Below are positions 44,381 to 52,863 of a DNA stretch of 64,000 nucleotides, in pieces. The notes beneath the pieces were generated by a model. The model was given only the letters and a program-made list of their open reading frames with translations. It was not told the origin of the DNA and did not search any database. Position 1 is the first letter of the stretch. Each line of letters opens with the position of its first letter. Origin of the DNA: Paludibacter sp. (lineage in GTDB: Bacteria > Bacteroidota > Bacteroidia > Bacteroidales > Paludibacteraceae); NCBI GenBank assembly GCA_019163375.1, contig JAFLKK010000007.1, positions 345,813 to 409,812 on the forward strand, read 5' to 3'. The position numbers and the translations under genes were made by a program.

Positions 44381-45985
44381 ATGCGTCATCGATCCCGATT
44401 ATCAGTACTATTCTGCATCTGTATCATTCTATACAGTTGCTCAATTATGCCCGACGAACTCAAAACCGCCGGACAACTTATTGAGACTGCGCCCGATTCG
44501 GCTTTACATATCCTCCGCCAAATGCCACCCCACAAATACAAATCGGATGAAAGCCGTGCATTGTATGGTTTATTGATGGCACAGGCACTCTACTCCAAAT
44601 ACCTGCCACTCAAACCGGACTCCCTGTTAGATTTTTCTATTGCTTATTATCAGGAACATCCGCAAAAGGATTATCTGGCCACCAGCTATTTATACAAAGG
44701 ACGCACATACAAGGATAATTTTCAGTACGAACGCGCCATTGAATTTTATCTCAAAGCACTCGATGAAGCAAAATCATCGGACGATAATAACCTGAAAGGA
44801 AAAATCAACTATGATTTAGGGGAGATTTATCATGTACAGAGAGATTTCGCTCTGGCTCGCAAAAAATTCACAACCGCTTATTCCTGGCTTAGCAAGGGAA
44901 ATTCTAAAGCATTTGCCTTTTATTCATTGATGCACATTGGCCGAACATTTCACTCGGCAAAGGAGTATAAAAGAGCGCAAGTCTATTATCAAAAAATACT
45001 TCATCGCGCCAATGACTCTGTTCAAAAAGGTATATTGCTTCAGGAAATAGGCTTGAACTTCTATGATGCGCAAATGCCCGACTCAGCGTTGGTTTATCTG
45101 CGGGAGGTTATCAACTATCCCTACAAGGCTAACAATCGTGCTATTCGTTATTCGCTCTTAGCCGATTTATATTTCGATTTAGATCAAATCGATTCGTCCA
45201 ACTATTATGCAGTAAATGCTCTGAAGTATGAGCCCGACATTAGAACAAAAAAGGTGTGCTATCGAATTCTTGTCAACGCAGCAAGCACAAAAGGCAATAT
45301 CCCCGATTTAAAAAAGTATATGGTCAGCTATCAGGAATGCTCCGATTCTATCCGTAGAATCGATTCGCAAACCAAAGCCAGCGTACTGGAAACCATACAT
45401 ACCACTAAACAAGAGGTGGCACAAACCAAGCAGAAAAATTGGTTGCTCACCATCGGCATGCTACTCGTGCTTGTGCTTAGCTCGGTGTTTTACCTCCGAT
45501 TGCAAAAGCGCAAAGACAAAGAACTGGTGGAGAATGACATAAAACACAAAGAACAAAAAGAAACGTACCATAAGGATGTAATGCTAAAACATCGCTTGCT
45601 GTTGCTCCAAAAAATTGAAGCCACTAAAGCAGAACAGTCGGAGGTAAGGAGAAAGCTCACCGCCACCCAAAAGGCGGCTTTGGATAAAGAATTGTATAAC
45701 GACCTGCTCCACTTTAACGATCCGGCTTTCTTTTTCAGTCAGATGGATGCCGTGCTTAATAATCTGGTAACTAAATTGAAAGAACGGTATCCCAAAACGT
45801 CGGATCGACAAATTTGTTGGTGCTGCCTGTTCTTACTCAATATTCCATCTACCGATATTTTGCTGTTACTAAATTACAAAGTAGAAGGATATGACAAAAT
45901 GAAACAACGCTTGGCTGCCAAATTCGGACTTCAACAAGCAAGCGAATTATCGGCCTTTTTACACAGCTTCCTTGCCGAAGACTGA
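44381..45985 (+). CDS. membrane-anchored TPR protein with C-terminal HTH-like region
   Basis: The 534-residue protein has an N-terminal signal with a lipobox-like LYSCS (Cys near residue 20), then TPR-like helical repeats (about 40-330: ATSYLYKGRTYKDNFQYERA and similar). A membrane helix (352-375, NWLLTIGMLLVLVLSSVFYL) and a charged coiled coil (378-430) follow. The last 60 residues (DRQICWCCLFLLNIPSTDIL to AAKFGL) are helical and resemble the HTH that ends related Bacteroidetes TPR regulators, though diverged. I infer periplasmic TPR sensing and cytosolic DNA contact. The secreted DUF3244 gene lies downstream, as often seen with such TPR proteins. Confidence 0.78.
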   Translation: MRHRSRLSVLFCICIILYSCSIMPDELKTAGQLIETAPDSALHILRQMPPHKYKSDESRALYGLLMAQALYSKYLPLKPDSLLDFSIAYYQEHPQKDYLATSYLYKGRTYKDNFQYERAIEFYLKALDEAKSSDDNNLKGKINYDLGEIYHVQRDFALARKKFTTAYSWLSKGNSKAFAFYSLMHIGRTFHSAKEYKRAQVYYQKILHRANDSVQKGILLQEIGLNFYDAQMPDSALVYLREVINYPYKANNRAIRYSLLADLYFDLDQIDSSNYYAVNALKYEPDIRTKKVCYRILVNAASTKGNIPDLKKYMVSYQECSDSIRRIDSQTKASVLETIHTTKQEVAQTKQKNWLLTIGMLLVLVLSSVFYLRLQKRKDKELVENDIKHKEQKETYHKDVMLKHRLLLLQKIEATKAEQSEVRRKLTATQKAALDKELYNDLLHFNDPAFFFSQMDAVLNNLVTKLKERYPKTSDRQICWCCLFLLNIPSTDILLLLNYKVEGYDKMKQRLAAKFGLQQASELSAFLHSFLAED

Positions 45986-46164
45986 TAAGTAAGAGTCGTT
46001 TGAAAGAAATGATTTTCTTTCAAATTAAAAGAATAGAACATCCACAAACGAGTTCTATTCTCTATTTTAAAATCGTTCTCACTAAAAAAAACGCGCTATC
46101 GTAACCCTTGGCGAAGTCGATTTTATAGAATATTCAACTATCTAAGCCGTAAGGTTTAGATCTG

Positions 46165-46198
46165 GCCGGATAAAACTTTGTTTTATCCGGCTTTTTTT
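46165..46198 (+). terminator. Rho-independent terminator
   Basis: GCCGGATAAAAC and GTTTTATCCGGC form a perfect 12-bp stem with a 3-base loop; seven T residues follow. It lies 180 bases after the TPR stop, so it may end a transcript with a 3' extension or a small RNA. Confidence 0.85.
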
Positions 46199-46254
46199 AT
46201 TTCCCCGGCTCGCTTTCGAACTCTTTTAGGTTAAATACATATTGCCAAAAACAG

Positions 46255-46333
46255 ATGTCCAGTGAAAAGCGCAAAACAAAGACATAAACAGCTGATTAAC
46301 AAGATAGTTAGCCTTTAACATGTCCAGTGAAAA
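46255..46333. repeat. direct repeat of ATGTCCAGTGAAAA
   Basis: The 14-bp word occurs at 46255-46268 and 46320-46333, 65 bases apart, roughly six helix turns. It lies about 200 bases before the DUF3244 gene. It may be an operator pair, but I saw no other copies. Confidence 0.6.
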
Positions 46334-46535
46334 AACCGTCCAAAATTCGACTTTCTCACCCTCATTCCCTACCTTAGCAACTCGATCGATCGAAATTTCC
46401 CTATTAAAAATTAAACAAGTAATTCACAATTGAAAGTGCCTATGGAGTGAATTTAAGACTCGGAAATGGTTCATGAACATGAAAGACTTTTAGCAGAATT
46501 TCATACGGCGCGAGTAAAGTAAAAATTATTCGCGT

Positions 46536-46913
46536 ATGAAAATTTCGAAATCGATAGTTTCTAAAATCTGCATTGCGGCAGGTTTTCTCATTTTATCTCA
46601 ATTAAGTTTTGCCGGAGAGGTGATAATTCGTAAAGACGGGGATCCGGAGCCAACTCCGGTGACTCATGCACCTTTCTTTATTCCTGTTACCGCTTTTATC
46701 GACGACAACGGGTTGGCGCTTAATTTTATCGTACCGCAGGGCATTGCAACAATCACAGTGTTCGATGAATCGCACAATGTGGTACATCAAGAAGTGCTTG
46801 ATACAAACACCAACTTAAGCACCCTCATCGCAACAGATGAATGGAATGGAGGTGGTTATACCGTAACCATACATTATGGGTACACCGATTTGATTGGTAA
46901 TTTCGATTTATAA
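46536..46913 (+). CDS. secreted DUF3244 protein
   Basis: The 125-residue protein has a signal peptide ending at FAG (near residue 27). The mature part looks like one Ig-like beta sandwich (VTAFIDDNGLALNFIVP, GIATITVFDESHNVV and GGGYTVTIHYG). It matches DUF3244, a small exported family of Bacteroidales often found next to TPR regulators. The fold is shared with C-terminal modules of larger surface proteins. Function is unknown. Confidence 0.82.
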   Translation: MKISKSIVSKICIAAGFLILSQLSFAGEVIIRKDGDPEPTPVTHAPFFIPVTAFIDDNGLALNFIVPQGIATITVFDESHNVVHQEVLDTNTNLSTLIATDEWNGGGYTVTIHYGYTDLIGNFDL

Positions 46914-47322
46914 TAATAAAAAAAGTAAGACGGGCGATGCAGTTATAGTATTGTGATAGTGACAAAGTGATAAAAACCCTACCATTAAATTTAACCTGTT
47001 TATTTATAGACTGCATCGCCCGACTTATAAAAAAATAGTAGCCAAAGGTGGCAAATAGCAATCTGAAATAGCTGCTAACCTACTCTGAAAACGGATTCAC
47101 CTACAACAGAACAAAAAACAATAGAAGCAACATTCCTTCTTGATGAGCAGGGGTGATGTCTTGGTGGCACATATGCTACATAGAAAGTCGGAGTTCCAAC
47201 TCCAACTATTCTTTCGAGGAGAATACATACAAAAACAAAGGAGAGACCCGAAAATCCCAAAAGAGTAGGGAGCGTAAGCCGAAAAGCTGGAGAGTAGGCA
47301 AAAAAACACAAATTATCTATTT
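46914..47322. other. intergenic stretch with long inverted repeat
   Basis: Apart from the inverted repeat at 46931-47022, nothing is seen in these 409 bases. The open frames on the minus strand near 47075-47311 have the low-complexity, Cys/Phe-rich look of non-coding DNA. Confidence 0.55.
46931..47022. repeat. inverted repeat with a 66-base loop
   Basis: CGGGCGATGCAGT (46931-46943) and ACTGCATCGCCCG (47010-47022) are perfectly complementary, with partial pairing on both sides. It lies just after the DUF3244 stop, but the long loop and lack of a T run make it an unusual terminator. Confidence 0.65.
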
Positions 47323-47616
47323 ATGAAAAAGAGTTTATTGAAAGTGTCTCTCATTTTTGCTGTTGCTGTTATGATGACTTCATGTTACACATTTACTGCC
47401 ACCGTTGGTAACGGCCCTCAAACAGGAGCTAAAGTGGTTTCACACAATCATTACCTGATTAATGGATTGGCTCCAATTTCGACCGCCAAGACAAAAGAAT
47501 TAGTCGGCGATGCTAAAGATTATTCAATTACCGTTTCTCATTCGTTTATCGATGGGTTCCTTGCAATATTAACCAGCGGTATCTACACACCTACAACAGT
47601 TACCATTACTAAGTAA
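47323..47616 (+). CDS. Bor-family lipoprotein
   Basis: The 97-residue protein has a lipoprotein signal (VAVMMTSC, Cys at residue 22) followed by YTFTATVGNGPQ, and YLINGLAPI near residue 45. These match the Bor family, named after the lambda phage serum-resistance lipoprotein and spread through Bacteroidetes. A Thr-rich end (TPTTVTITK) is typical. It is probably at the outer membrane; its role is unknown. A terminator follows. Confidence 0.85.
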   Translation: MKKSLLKVSLIFAVAVMMTSCYTFTATVGNGPQTGAKVVSHNHYLINGLAPISTAKTKELVGDAKDYSITVSHSFIDGFLAILTSGIYTPTTVTITK

Positions 47617-47627
47617 ACAATAATTTG

Positions 47628-47665
47628 AACTCGTGGCAAGCACTATCCACTTGCCACGAGTTTTT
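47628..47665 (+). terminator. terminator of the Bor-like gene
   Basis: AACTCGTGGCAAG and CTTGCCACGAGTT form a perfect 13-bp stem with a 9-base loop; TTTT follows. Confidence 0.9.
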
Positions 47666-47676
47666 AAATAAAAAAG

Positions 47677-47877
47677 ATGAAATACTTTTTACTTACCATA
47701 TCACTTATACTTATCGTATATCCGTTGTATGGCATCATTAAATGCCTTCAGGCATTTGGCGACCTTTCGAACTACGGTATCGGAGTTCTCGCCGGAGGCT
47801 TACTCATTCTATCAACAGGCATTCTATTAATGCGTTTTACATTAAAATCAATCAACCGAAAAAGAACAACAAAATGA
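47677..47877 (+). CDS. small two-helix membrane protein
   Basis: The 66-residue protein has two membrane segments (FLLTISLILIVYPLYGII and GVLAGGLLILSTGILLM) with a short loop and a basic tail (SINRKRTTK). No family is recognised. Its stop overlaps the start of the PEGA lipoprotein gene (ATGA), which supports real translation and coupling. Confidence 0.7.
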   Translation: MKYFLLTISLILIVYPLYGIIKCLQAFGDLSNYGIGVLAGGLLILSTGILLMRFTLKSINRKRTTK

Positions 47878-48374
47878 AAAAAATTACCCGTTACACGAGT
47901 TTGTTTCTTGCACTATCCATCCTGTTGGCTAGCTGCTCCAGCACCACACTGATACAATCAAATCCAACCCAAGCGAAAGTCTATCTTAATAGCGAATTGG
48001 TTGGCGAAACCCCATACCGACATACCGATTCAAAAATTGTAGGAAGCTCTATGGTTGTTAAGTTGGAAAAAGAAGGATTTAAACCCTTTGTTACCACCAT
48101 CACTAAAGACGAACAGGTAGATGTGGGGGCTATCATTGGAGGTTTATTTGTAGTTGTTCCTTTTCTATGGACAATGAAATATCAACCGGTTCATAACTAT
48201 GAATTGCAGCTGCTGACTGCCGGAGATGAGTTCAGACCGGAAGTTCAAACCATCCAAAACCCAAAATCGAAAGCAGATAAACTTCGCGAGTTAAAGCAAC
48301 TTCTCGACGAAAACATCATCACCACCAGCGAATTCGAAAAAGAAAAAGCCAAGGTGCTTGACTTGAATGAATAG
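47874..48374 (+). CDS. PEGA-domain lipoprotein with SHOCT-like tail
   Basis: The start at 47874 (MKKITRYTSLFLALSILLASC) gives a lipoprotein signal with Cys at residue 21. The 166-residue protein has a PEGA-like domain (about 24-75: PTQAKVYLNSELVGETPYRH, VVKLEKEGFKPF) and a short hydrophobic stretch (near 85-105). A SHOCT-like C-terminal helical hairpin (KLRELKQLLDENIITTSEFE) follows. PEGA domains bind surface or cell-wall components in other proteins. It overlaps the two-helix gene by 4 bases. Confidence 0.82.
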   Translation: MKKITRYTSLFLALSILLASCSSTTLIQSNPTQAKVYLNSELVGETPYRHTDSKIVGSSMVVKLEKEGFKPFVTTITKDEQVDVGAIIGGLFVVVPFLWTMKYQPVHNYELQLLTAGDEFRPEVQTIQNPKSKADKLRELKQLLDENIITTSEFEKEKAKVLDLNE

Positions 48375-48415
48375 ACGGGAAGAATCGCTTACACGATAAA
48401 ACACTAAAGGAGAAT

Positions 48416-48628
48416 TTGAATATGCCTATTCAATTCGAAAAAAGAAAAGAGATTGTAGCTCGTTGGGAGAAAAAGAAAAAACAAAACCCTCAACTCAGAT
48501 GTAAACATCCTAACATCGAGAAAGAGTATTATTTCGGTTCCCCAACCGGCGACTACCTCTGTATCAAATGTGGAGAAGCATTTATGAAAGAAGAAAAAGA
48601 CCAATTGGAACTTCACAGAAAGAAATAG
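48416..48628 (+). CDS. small zinc-ribbon-like protein
   Basis: The 70-residue, very basic protein holds CKHPN (near residue 29) and CIKCGEAF (near 49), a spaced pair of metal-ligand blocks (C, H / C, C) that suggests a zinc ribbon. Charged helices lie at both ends. A second ATG two codons later is a possible start. It is probably cytosolic. No family is recognised. It follows the PEGA gene by 41 bases. Confidence 0.6.
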   Translation: MNMPIQFEKRKEIVARWEKKKKQNPQLRCKHPNIEKEYYFGSPTGDYLCIKCGEAFMKEEKDQLELHRKK

Positions 48629-48870
48629 AACGAGTAAGCAAAAACAGACGCACCTCCTCCACCACTCTTCACCCCTCGCTATGGAAAGCTGGCCACCGCC
48701 ACTAACCACCTGAGTCCAGGTTAGCTGCTGCACAAACGGAAACCGAAAACAACGATGCCGAAATTTAGATACTTCAATTTTAGTGATGAGCCCAACAGAA
48801 AGACATCATCGCTGCTCTCTTTTTTTGAATTAATATCCAACAATTAGTATCTTTTCTTTGAAAAAAGCAT

Positions 48871-48878
48871 TACTTTTG
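48871..48878 (+). promoter_or_regulatory. -7 element TACTTTTG before upp
   Basis: An exact TAnnTTTG match 24 bases before the upp ATG. The preceding 240 bases after the zinc-ribbon gene hold no gene. Confidence 0.65.
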
Positions 48879-48902
48879 TGACCGAAAAAAAACAGAAAGT
48901 AA

Positions 48903-49556
48903 ATGGAAATCATAAATCTATCGGATAATAATTCCGTATTGAAACATTACATTAAAGAGATTCGCTCCGTAAAAATCCAGAAGGATTCTATGCGTTTTCG
49001 TCGGAATATGGAACGTATTGGCGAGATAATGGCCTACGAAATGAGCAAAACCATGCGTTACAAACCTGAGGATGTGAAAACCCCACTTGGCGTGGCGCAC
49101 ACCGATGTGATTGACGAAAAAATCGTGATTTCAACCATTCTGCGTGCCGGTTTACCTTTTCATCAGGGATTTTTGAGCTATTTCGATTCGGCCGAGAATG
49201 CATTTGTGTCGGCTTACCGAAAATACAAAGATGCGCTGAAGTTTGATATTTTTATCGAATATATTGCTTCTCCACATCTTGATGGAAAAACCTTGATCAT
49301 TACCGATCCCATGCTGGCAACCGGCAGTTCGATGGAATTAGCTTACGGTGCATTGCTTACCAAAGGGAAACCGGCTCATATTCATATTGCCACTGTTATT
49401 GCAAGCCAACAAGCCATCGATTATGTGGCAGCACATTTCCCCGAAGCGAAGACTACCATTTGGGCAGCTGCTATTGATCCGGAATTAAACGAGCATTCGT
49501 ACATTATCCCGGGAATTGGCGACGCCGGCGATTTGGCTTACGGCGATAAATTGTAA
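48903..49556 (+). CDS. upp: uracil phosphoribosyltransferase
   Basis: It makes UMP from uracil and PRPP in pyrimidine salvage. The 217-residue protein has the PRPP loop LIITDPMLATGSSM (near residues 130-143) and the C-terminal uracil-binding stretch YIIPGIGDAGDLAYG (near 200-214). Length is normal. A nested inverted repeat that can terminate in both directions follows. Confidence 0.96.
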   Translation: MEIINLSDNNSVLKHYIKEIRSVKIQKDSMRFRRNMERIGEIMAYEMSKTMRYKPEDVKTPLGVAHTDVIDEKIVISTILRAGLPFHQGFLSYFDSAENAFVSAYRKYKDALKFDIFIEYIASPHLDGKTLIITDPMLATGSSMELAYGALLTKGKPAHIHIATVIASQQAIDYVAAHFPEAKTTIWAAAIDPELNEHSYIIPGIGDAGDLAYGDKL

Positions 49557-49565
49557 GATAACGAG

Positions 49566-49687
49566 ACCCCTAATCCGTCAGATGACGGAGAACAAGAGAT
49601 TGCTTTTGCAAATACTATTATTAAAAAACCTTCATTCGGAATCGAATGAAGGTTTTTCTTATTCTCCGTCAGCTGACGGATTAGGGT
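49566..49687. terminator. nested inverted repeat with inner terminator
   Basis: The inner hairpin (49623-49638 with 49643-49657; AAAAAACCTTCATTCG) has a T-rich tail on both strands and serves the convergent upp and M48 genes. An outer inverted repeat (49566-49592 and 49662-49687; ACCCCTAATCCGTCAG and its near complement) surrounds it, each outer arm also being partly self-complementary (CCGTCAGATGACGG). Confidence 0.8.
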
Positions 49688-49693
49688 CATTAT

Positions 49694-50485
49694 TTATTTT
49701 TTATAATACTTCATTGCTTCGGGCATTAGTGCGTTCAACTTAGCAATGCGGTTGGCATCCGAAGGGTGAGTACTCATAAATTCGGCAGTATTGTTGGCAC
49801 CATTAGCTGCCATACGTTCCCAAAAAGCTACAGCTTTTGATGGATCATAACCTGCCATTGCCAAAAATATCAAGCCCATTTGATCTGCTTCATATTCATG
49901 CTTACGCGAGTAAGGCAACATTACAGCATACTGACTACCAAGGCCATACAATGTATTCACACCTGCACGGGTAATTTCAGATTTTTTAGACACAAGAAGC
50001 CCTGCAAGCGAAGCACCATATTGCGAAAGCATTTGTGTGCTCATGCGTTCGGCACTGTGTTTAGCTATAGCATGTGCTATCTCATGTCCCATCACCACTG
50101 CCAGTCCGGTCTCATCTTTGGTAATCGGTAAAATTCCATCAAAAACTGCCACTTTACCACCTGGCATACAAAATGCATTCACTTGTTTGTCTTTCAGCAG
50201 GTTGAATTCCCAGGCAAGGTTGGCTATGTCGGCTTCATATCCATTGGCTTTCATGTATGTTTCTACTACTGATGCCATTTTTGCGCCAACTTTTTTTACC
50301 AATGCAGTGTTTACCTTATCAGTTGATGGTGGTACAGAATCCACAAACTGTTTGTAACTTTGCAAGCTCATTGCTACCACATCCGAATCAGGGACTAATA
50401 GCAATTGTTTTCGGCCGGTAAGCATAACGCTCGAACATGCTGCTAAAATGCATGCAAGCAATACTAATGATACTAATTTTTTCAT
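49694..50485 (-). CDS. M48-family metallopeptidase, lipoprotein
   Basis: The 263-residue protein has a lipoprotein signal (ACILAAC, Cys near residue 17) and the zinc motif HEIAHAIAKHSAER (near 132). A downstream Glu in YEADQMG (near 193) gives the third ligand. It resembles the LoiP/YcaL/BepA group of outer-membrane-associated proteases that act in envelope quality control. The mature chain appears to be periplasmic. It is transcribed leftward from the overlapping divergent promoter. Confidence 0.93.
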   Translation of the reverse strand: MKKLVSLVLLACILAACSSVMLTGRKQLLLVPDSDVVAMSLQSYKQFVDSVPPSTDKVNTALVKKVGAKMASVVETYMKANGYEADIANLAWEFNLLKDKQVNAFCMPGGKVAVFDGILPITKDETGLAVVMGHEIAHAIAKHSAERMSTQMLSQYGASLAGLLVSKKSEITRAGVNTLYGLGSQYAVMLPYSRKHEYEADQMGLIFLAMAGYDPSKAVAFWERMAANGANNTAEFMSTHPSDANRIAKLNALMPEAMKYYKK

Positions 50486-50534
50486 AAATTTATAATTTTA
50501 TGGTTGAAATACTGTTCTGTTAGTGTTGATGTTT

Positions 50535-50550
50535 TATCTTTGCAAAGATA
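50535..50550. promoter_or_regulatory. overlapping divergent -7 elements (palindrome)
   Basis: The sequence TATCTTTGCAAAGATA holds a -7 element on each strand (50535-50542 plus, 50550-50543 minus) that meet at the centre. One faces the VanZ-like gene, the other the M48 gene. The two RNA polymerases cannot bind at once. Confidence 0.7.
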
Positions 50551-50639
50551 ATTATTCGTTTTTAAAATAGGATAAAATAAACGAATGTTCTTTAATTTAT
50601 TTCTATCGCAGATTCTTTAATTTTCAAACAAAAACAATC

Positions 50640-51047
50640 ATGTCATTAATATATACATTATTTAATTACTGGAAATCTATCTTTGTTGCGCTCTGCATAA
50701 TGATTCTGTCATTTGCAGGAGCCAACAATTTTAGTGAAATACCTACATTTCAGCTTACGTATCCGGATAAGATTGTACATTTTCTTATGTATGCAGTACT
50801 CGCACTGGCATTGATGATTGACTATCGTAGAAGTACAAAAACAAACAGATATAGTATTCATTTTGTTCTTTGCTGTTTTGTTTTACCGGTAATTTTCGGG
50901 GGAGTCATTGAGATTGTCCAAAGTGCTTATTTTCCTCCGCGCACCGGAGATTGGTTCGACTGGGTTGCTGATATTGCAGGCATTTTAGCGGTTTGGATAG
51001 GTTGGTTTGGACGGGCGCGCATCGTCAGTCGCAAAGAAATTAATTAA
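50640..51047 (+). CDS. VanZ-family membrane protein
   Basis: The 135-residue protein has about four membrane helices. KIVHFLMYAVLALALMIDYR (near residues 43-62) and GVIEIVQSAYFPPRTGDWFD (near 87-106) match the VanZ-like family, whose E-x-x-Q and R-x-x-D motifs are intact. VanZ confers low-level teicoplanin resistance in enterococci; the role of family members in Bacteroidetes is unknown. It lies 26 bases before dprA and is probably cotranscribed. Confidence 0.9.
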   Translation: MSLIYTLFNYWKSIFVALCIMILSFAGANNFSEIPTFQLTYPDKIVHFLMYAVLALALMIDYRRSTKTNRYSIHFVLCCFVLPVIFGGVIEIVQSAYFPPRTGDWFDWVADIAGILAVWIGWFGRARIVSRKEIN

Positions 51048-51073
51048 ATTTACTCGTCTTTAATCTCCATGCA

Positions 51074-52192
51074 ATGCAACACGAGAATTTAAAATATAAG
51101 ATTGGGATAACCTTGATAAAAGGCATTGGTAATACCTTGGCTAAGAATCTTATTGCCTATGTTGGAAGTGTAGAAGGTGTTTTTATGGAAAAACAAGCCG
51201 CACTTTCCAAAATACCGGGTATTGGAGAAATGCTTTCGAAAGAGATTGTGTCTCAAAACGTGTTGGCACGTGCTGAAGAAGAAATAGAATTTGTTATAAA
51301 AAATAAGATTCAAACCTATTATTATACCGATCGCGATTATCCGTTTCGACTCAAAGAGTGTTCCGATTCTCCATTAATGTTGTTCTCAAAGGGGAATTGC
51401 GATTTAAATGCTGGAAAATTCGTTGGTATTGTTGGTACTCGCAACGCCACCGAAGTGGGGAAAGAAAATTGCAAAAAGCTTATTTTTGATTTAGCTGCCG
51501 CACAACCCAATACCGTAATTGTAAGCGGAATGGCTTACGGGATAGATATTTGTGCACACAAAGCAGCACTTGATGCAGGGTTGACAACAATTGGCGTGGT
51601 AGGTCACGGACTGGATAGATTATACCCTGCCGCTCATCGACCCACGGCTGTAAAAATGATGCCCAATGGTGCATTGCTAACAGAGTATTTGAGCCAAACA
51701 AATCCCGATCGGCAAAACTTTGTGCAGCGAAACCGTATTATTGCCGGTATGAGCGATGCCATTGTGGTGGTTGAGTCGGCTGCCAAAGGTGGAGCGTTGA
51801 TTACTGCCGAGGTGGGCAATGATTACAACCGGGATGTGTTTGCTTTTCCGGGAAGGGTGAATGACGAATGGTCGGCAGGATGTAATGCGTTGATAAAAAA
51901 CAATAAAGCATCGCTGATCGAATCGGCCGATGATATTTTACGGTTTATGAACTGGGAAAAACAGGCTGCGGGTGTATCGCCGGTAATTCAAACCGCTCTG
52001 TTTCTCGATTTATCGGACGAAGAGCAGGAAATTGTTTCCACACTTCGTCAATATACCGATGGTGTTCAGCTCAACGAATTGTCCATTCAGTTGGCAAAAC
52101 CGATTAGTAAACTATCCTCCCAGCTACTCGAAATGGAATTTAAAGGCGTGGTGAAATGCCTGCCGGGAAGTATGTATAGAATTGTAAAATAG
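51074..52192 (+). CDS. dprA: DNA-processing protein DprA
   Basis: DprA loads RecA on incoming single-stranded DNA in natural transformation. The 372-residue protein has an N-terminal helix-hairpin-helix/SAM-like region (1-65), then the Rossmann-like DprA domain. That domain holds GIVGTRNATEVG (near residue 115), SGMAYGIDICAHKAAL (near 152), NRIIAGMSDAIVVVE and GGALITAE. A winged-helix tail fills residues 305-372. No other competence genes are in the window. It is cytosolic. Confidence 0.95.
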   Translation: MQHENLKYKIGITLIKGIGNTLAKNLIAYVGSVEGVFMEKQAALSKIPGIGEMLSKEIVSQNVLARAEEEIEFVIKNKIQTYYYTDRDYPFRLKECSDSPLMLFSKGNCDLNAGKFVGIVGTRNATEVGKENCKKLIFDLAAAQPNTVIVSGMAYGIDICAHKAALDAGLTTIGVVGHGLDRLYPAAHRPTAVKMMPNGALLTEYLSQTNPDRQNFVQRNRIIAGMSDAIVVVESAAKGGALITAEVGNDYNRDVFAFPGRVNDEWSAGCNALIKNNKASLIESADDILRFMNWEKQAAGVSPVIQTALFLDLSDEEQEIVSTLRQYTDGVQLNELSIQLAKPISKLSSQLLEMEFKGVVKCLPGSMYRIVK

Positions 52193-52263
52193 ACATTCGC
52201 TTCGCGATGTAAAGAGCGAAATCATAACTTTCGACCTCAGACCATAGACTATAGACAAAAGAA

Positions 52264-52716
52264 ATGTATTCAAAAGAAGAACTAAAACAATTAAAGAAAG
52301 AATTTTGGGAAGGGTTTGGTACCTATTGCAGTGAGATTCCTGCCTTGAAGCGTCGCAAAAGCAAATTTATGCTTTACAATACCAAAATGAAAGGCGTAGA
52401 GCTGAAGTTCGACGCAACAAGAGATGGAGCTTTTGTGATTCTCGAAGTAAATCATCACGACGCAAAAACACGTTTTGAAAAGTACGAGCAATTTGAGCAA
52501 TATAAATCCGTTATGGAGAAACAGTTTCCCGATGGTTTAATTTGGGACTTTGCCTATGTGCGCGAATGTGGTACAGAGGTTTGCCGCATTTATACCCAAA
52601 AAAATGGTATCGACCTGCATCGCCGCATACAATGGATGGAGTTTTACCAATTCATGTCCACCGAAATGTTGAAGTTGGAGCGTGCGTTTAAAACCGTAAA
52701 AGAGGCGATTGAATAA
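52264..52716 (+). CDS. DUF4268-type protein
   Basis: The 150-residue cytosolic protein is charged and has KGVELKFDATRDGAFVILEV (near residues 42-61) and RIQWMEFYQFM (near 120). These resemble DUF4268, a family with restriction-endonuclease-like relatives; here no catalytic role is shown. It lies 71 bases after dprA in the same direction. Its small size argues for a stand-alone domain. Confidence 0.78.
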   Translation: MYSKEELKQLKKEFWEGFGTYCSEIPALKRRKSKFMLYNTKMKGVELKFDATRDGAFVILEVNHHDAKTRFEKYEQFEQYKSVMEKQFPDGLIWDFAYVRECGTEVCRIYTQKNGIDLHRRIQWMEFYQFMSTEMLKLERAFKTVKEAIE

Positions 52717-52863
52717 AAACCGACGATAAATTATGCACTCTGAAATAGCGCAGAGAATCTTGTAAATTGCAACATGAAGAGCTATTATATATGCATATTT
52801 TATACTATTTCTGTATCAACTTATTAAATTTAGTTTACGTTCAAAATCAATCAGACATTTGCA

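Larger units (their letters stand above)
45986..46535. other. intergenic stretch with hairpin and repeat
   Basis: These 550 bases have no plausible gene. A terminator (46165-46198) and the direct repeat ATGTCCAGTGAAAA at 46255 and 46320 are the only clear elements. The rest is AT-rich up to the DUF3244 start. Confidence 0.6.

Noticed and set aside
47075-47311. 78-codon frames on the minus strand
   Set aside because: Several frames are open at once, the sequences look non-protein-like, and they face no promoter.
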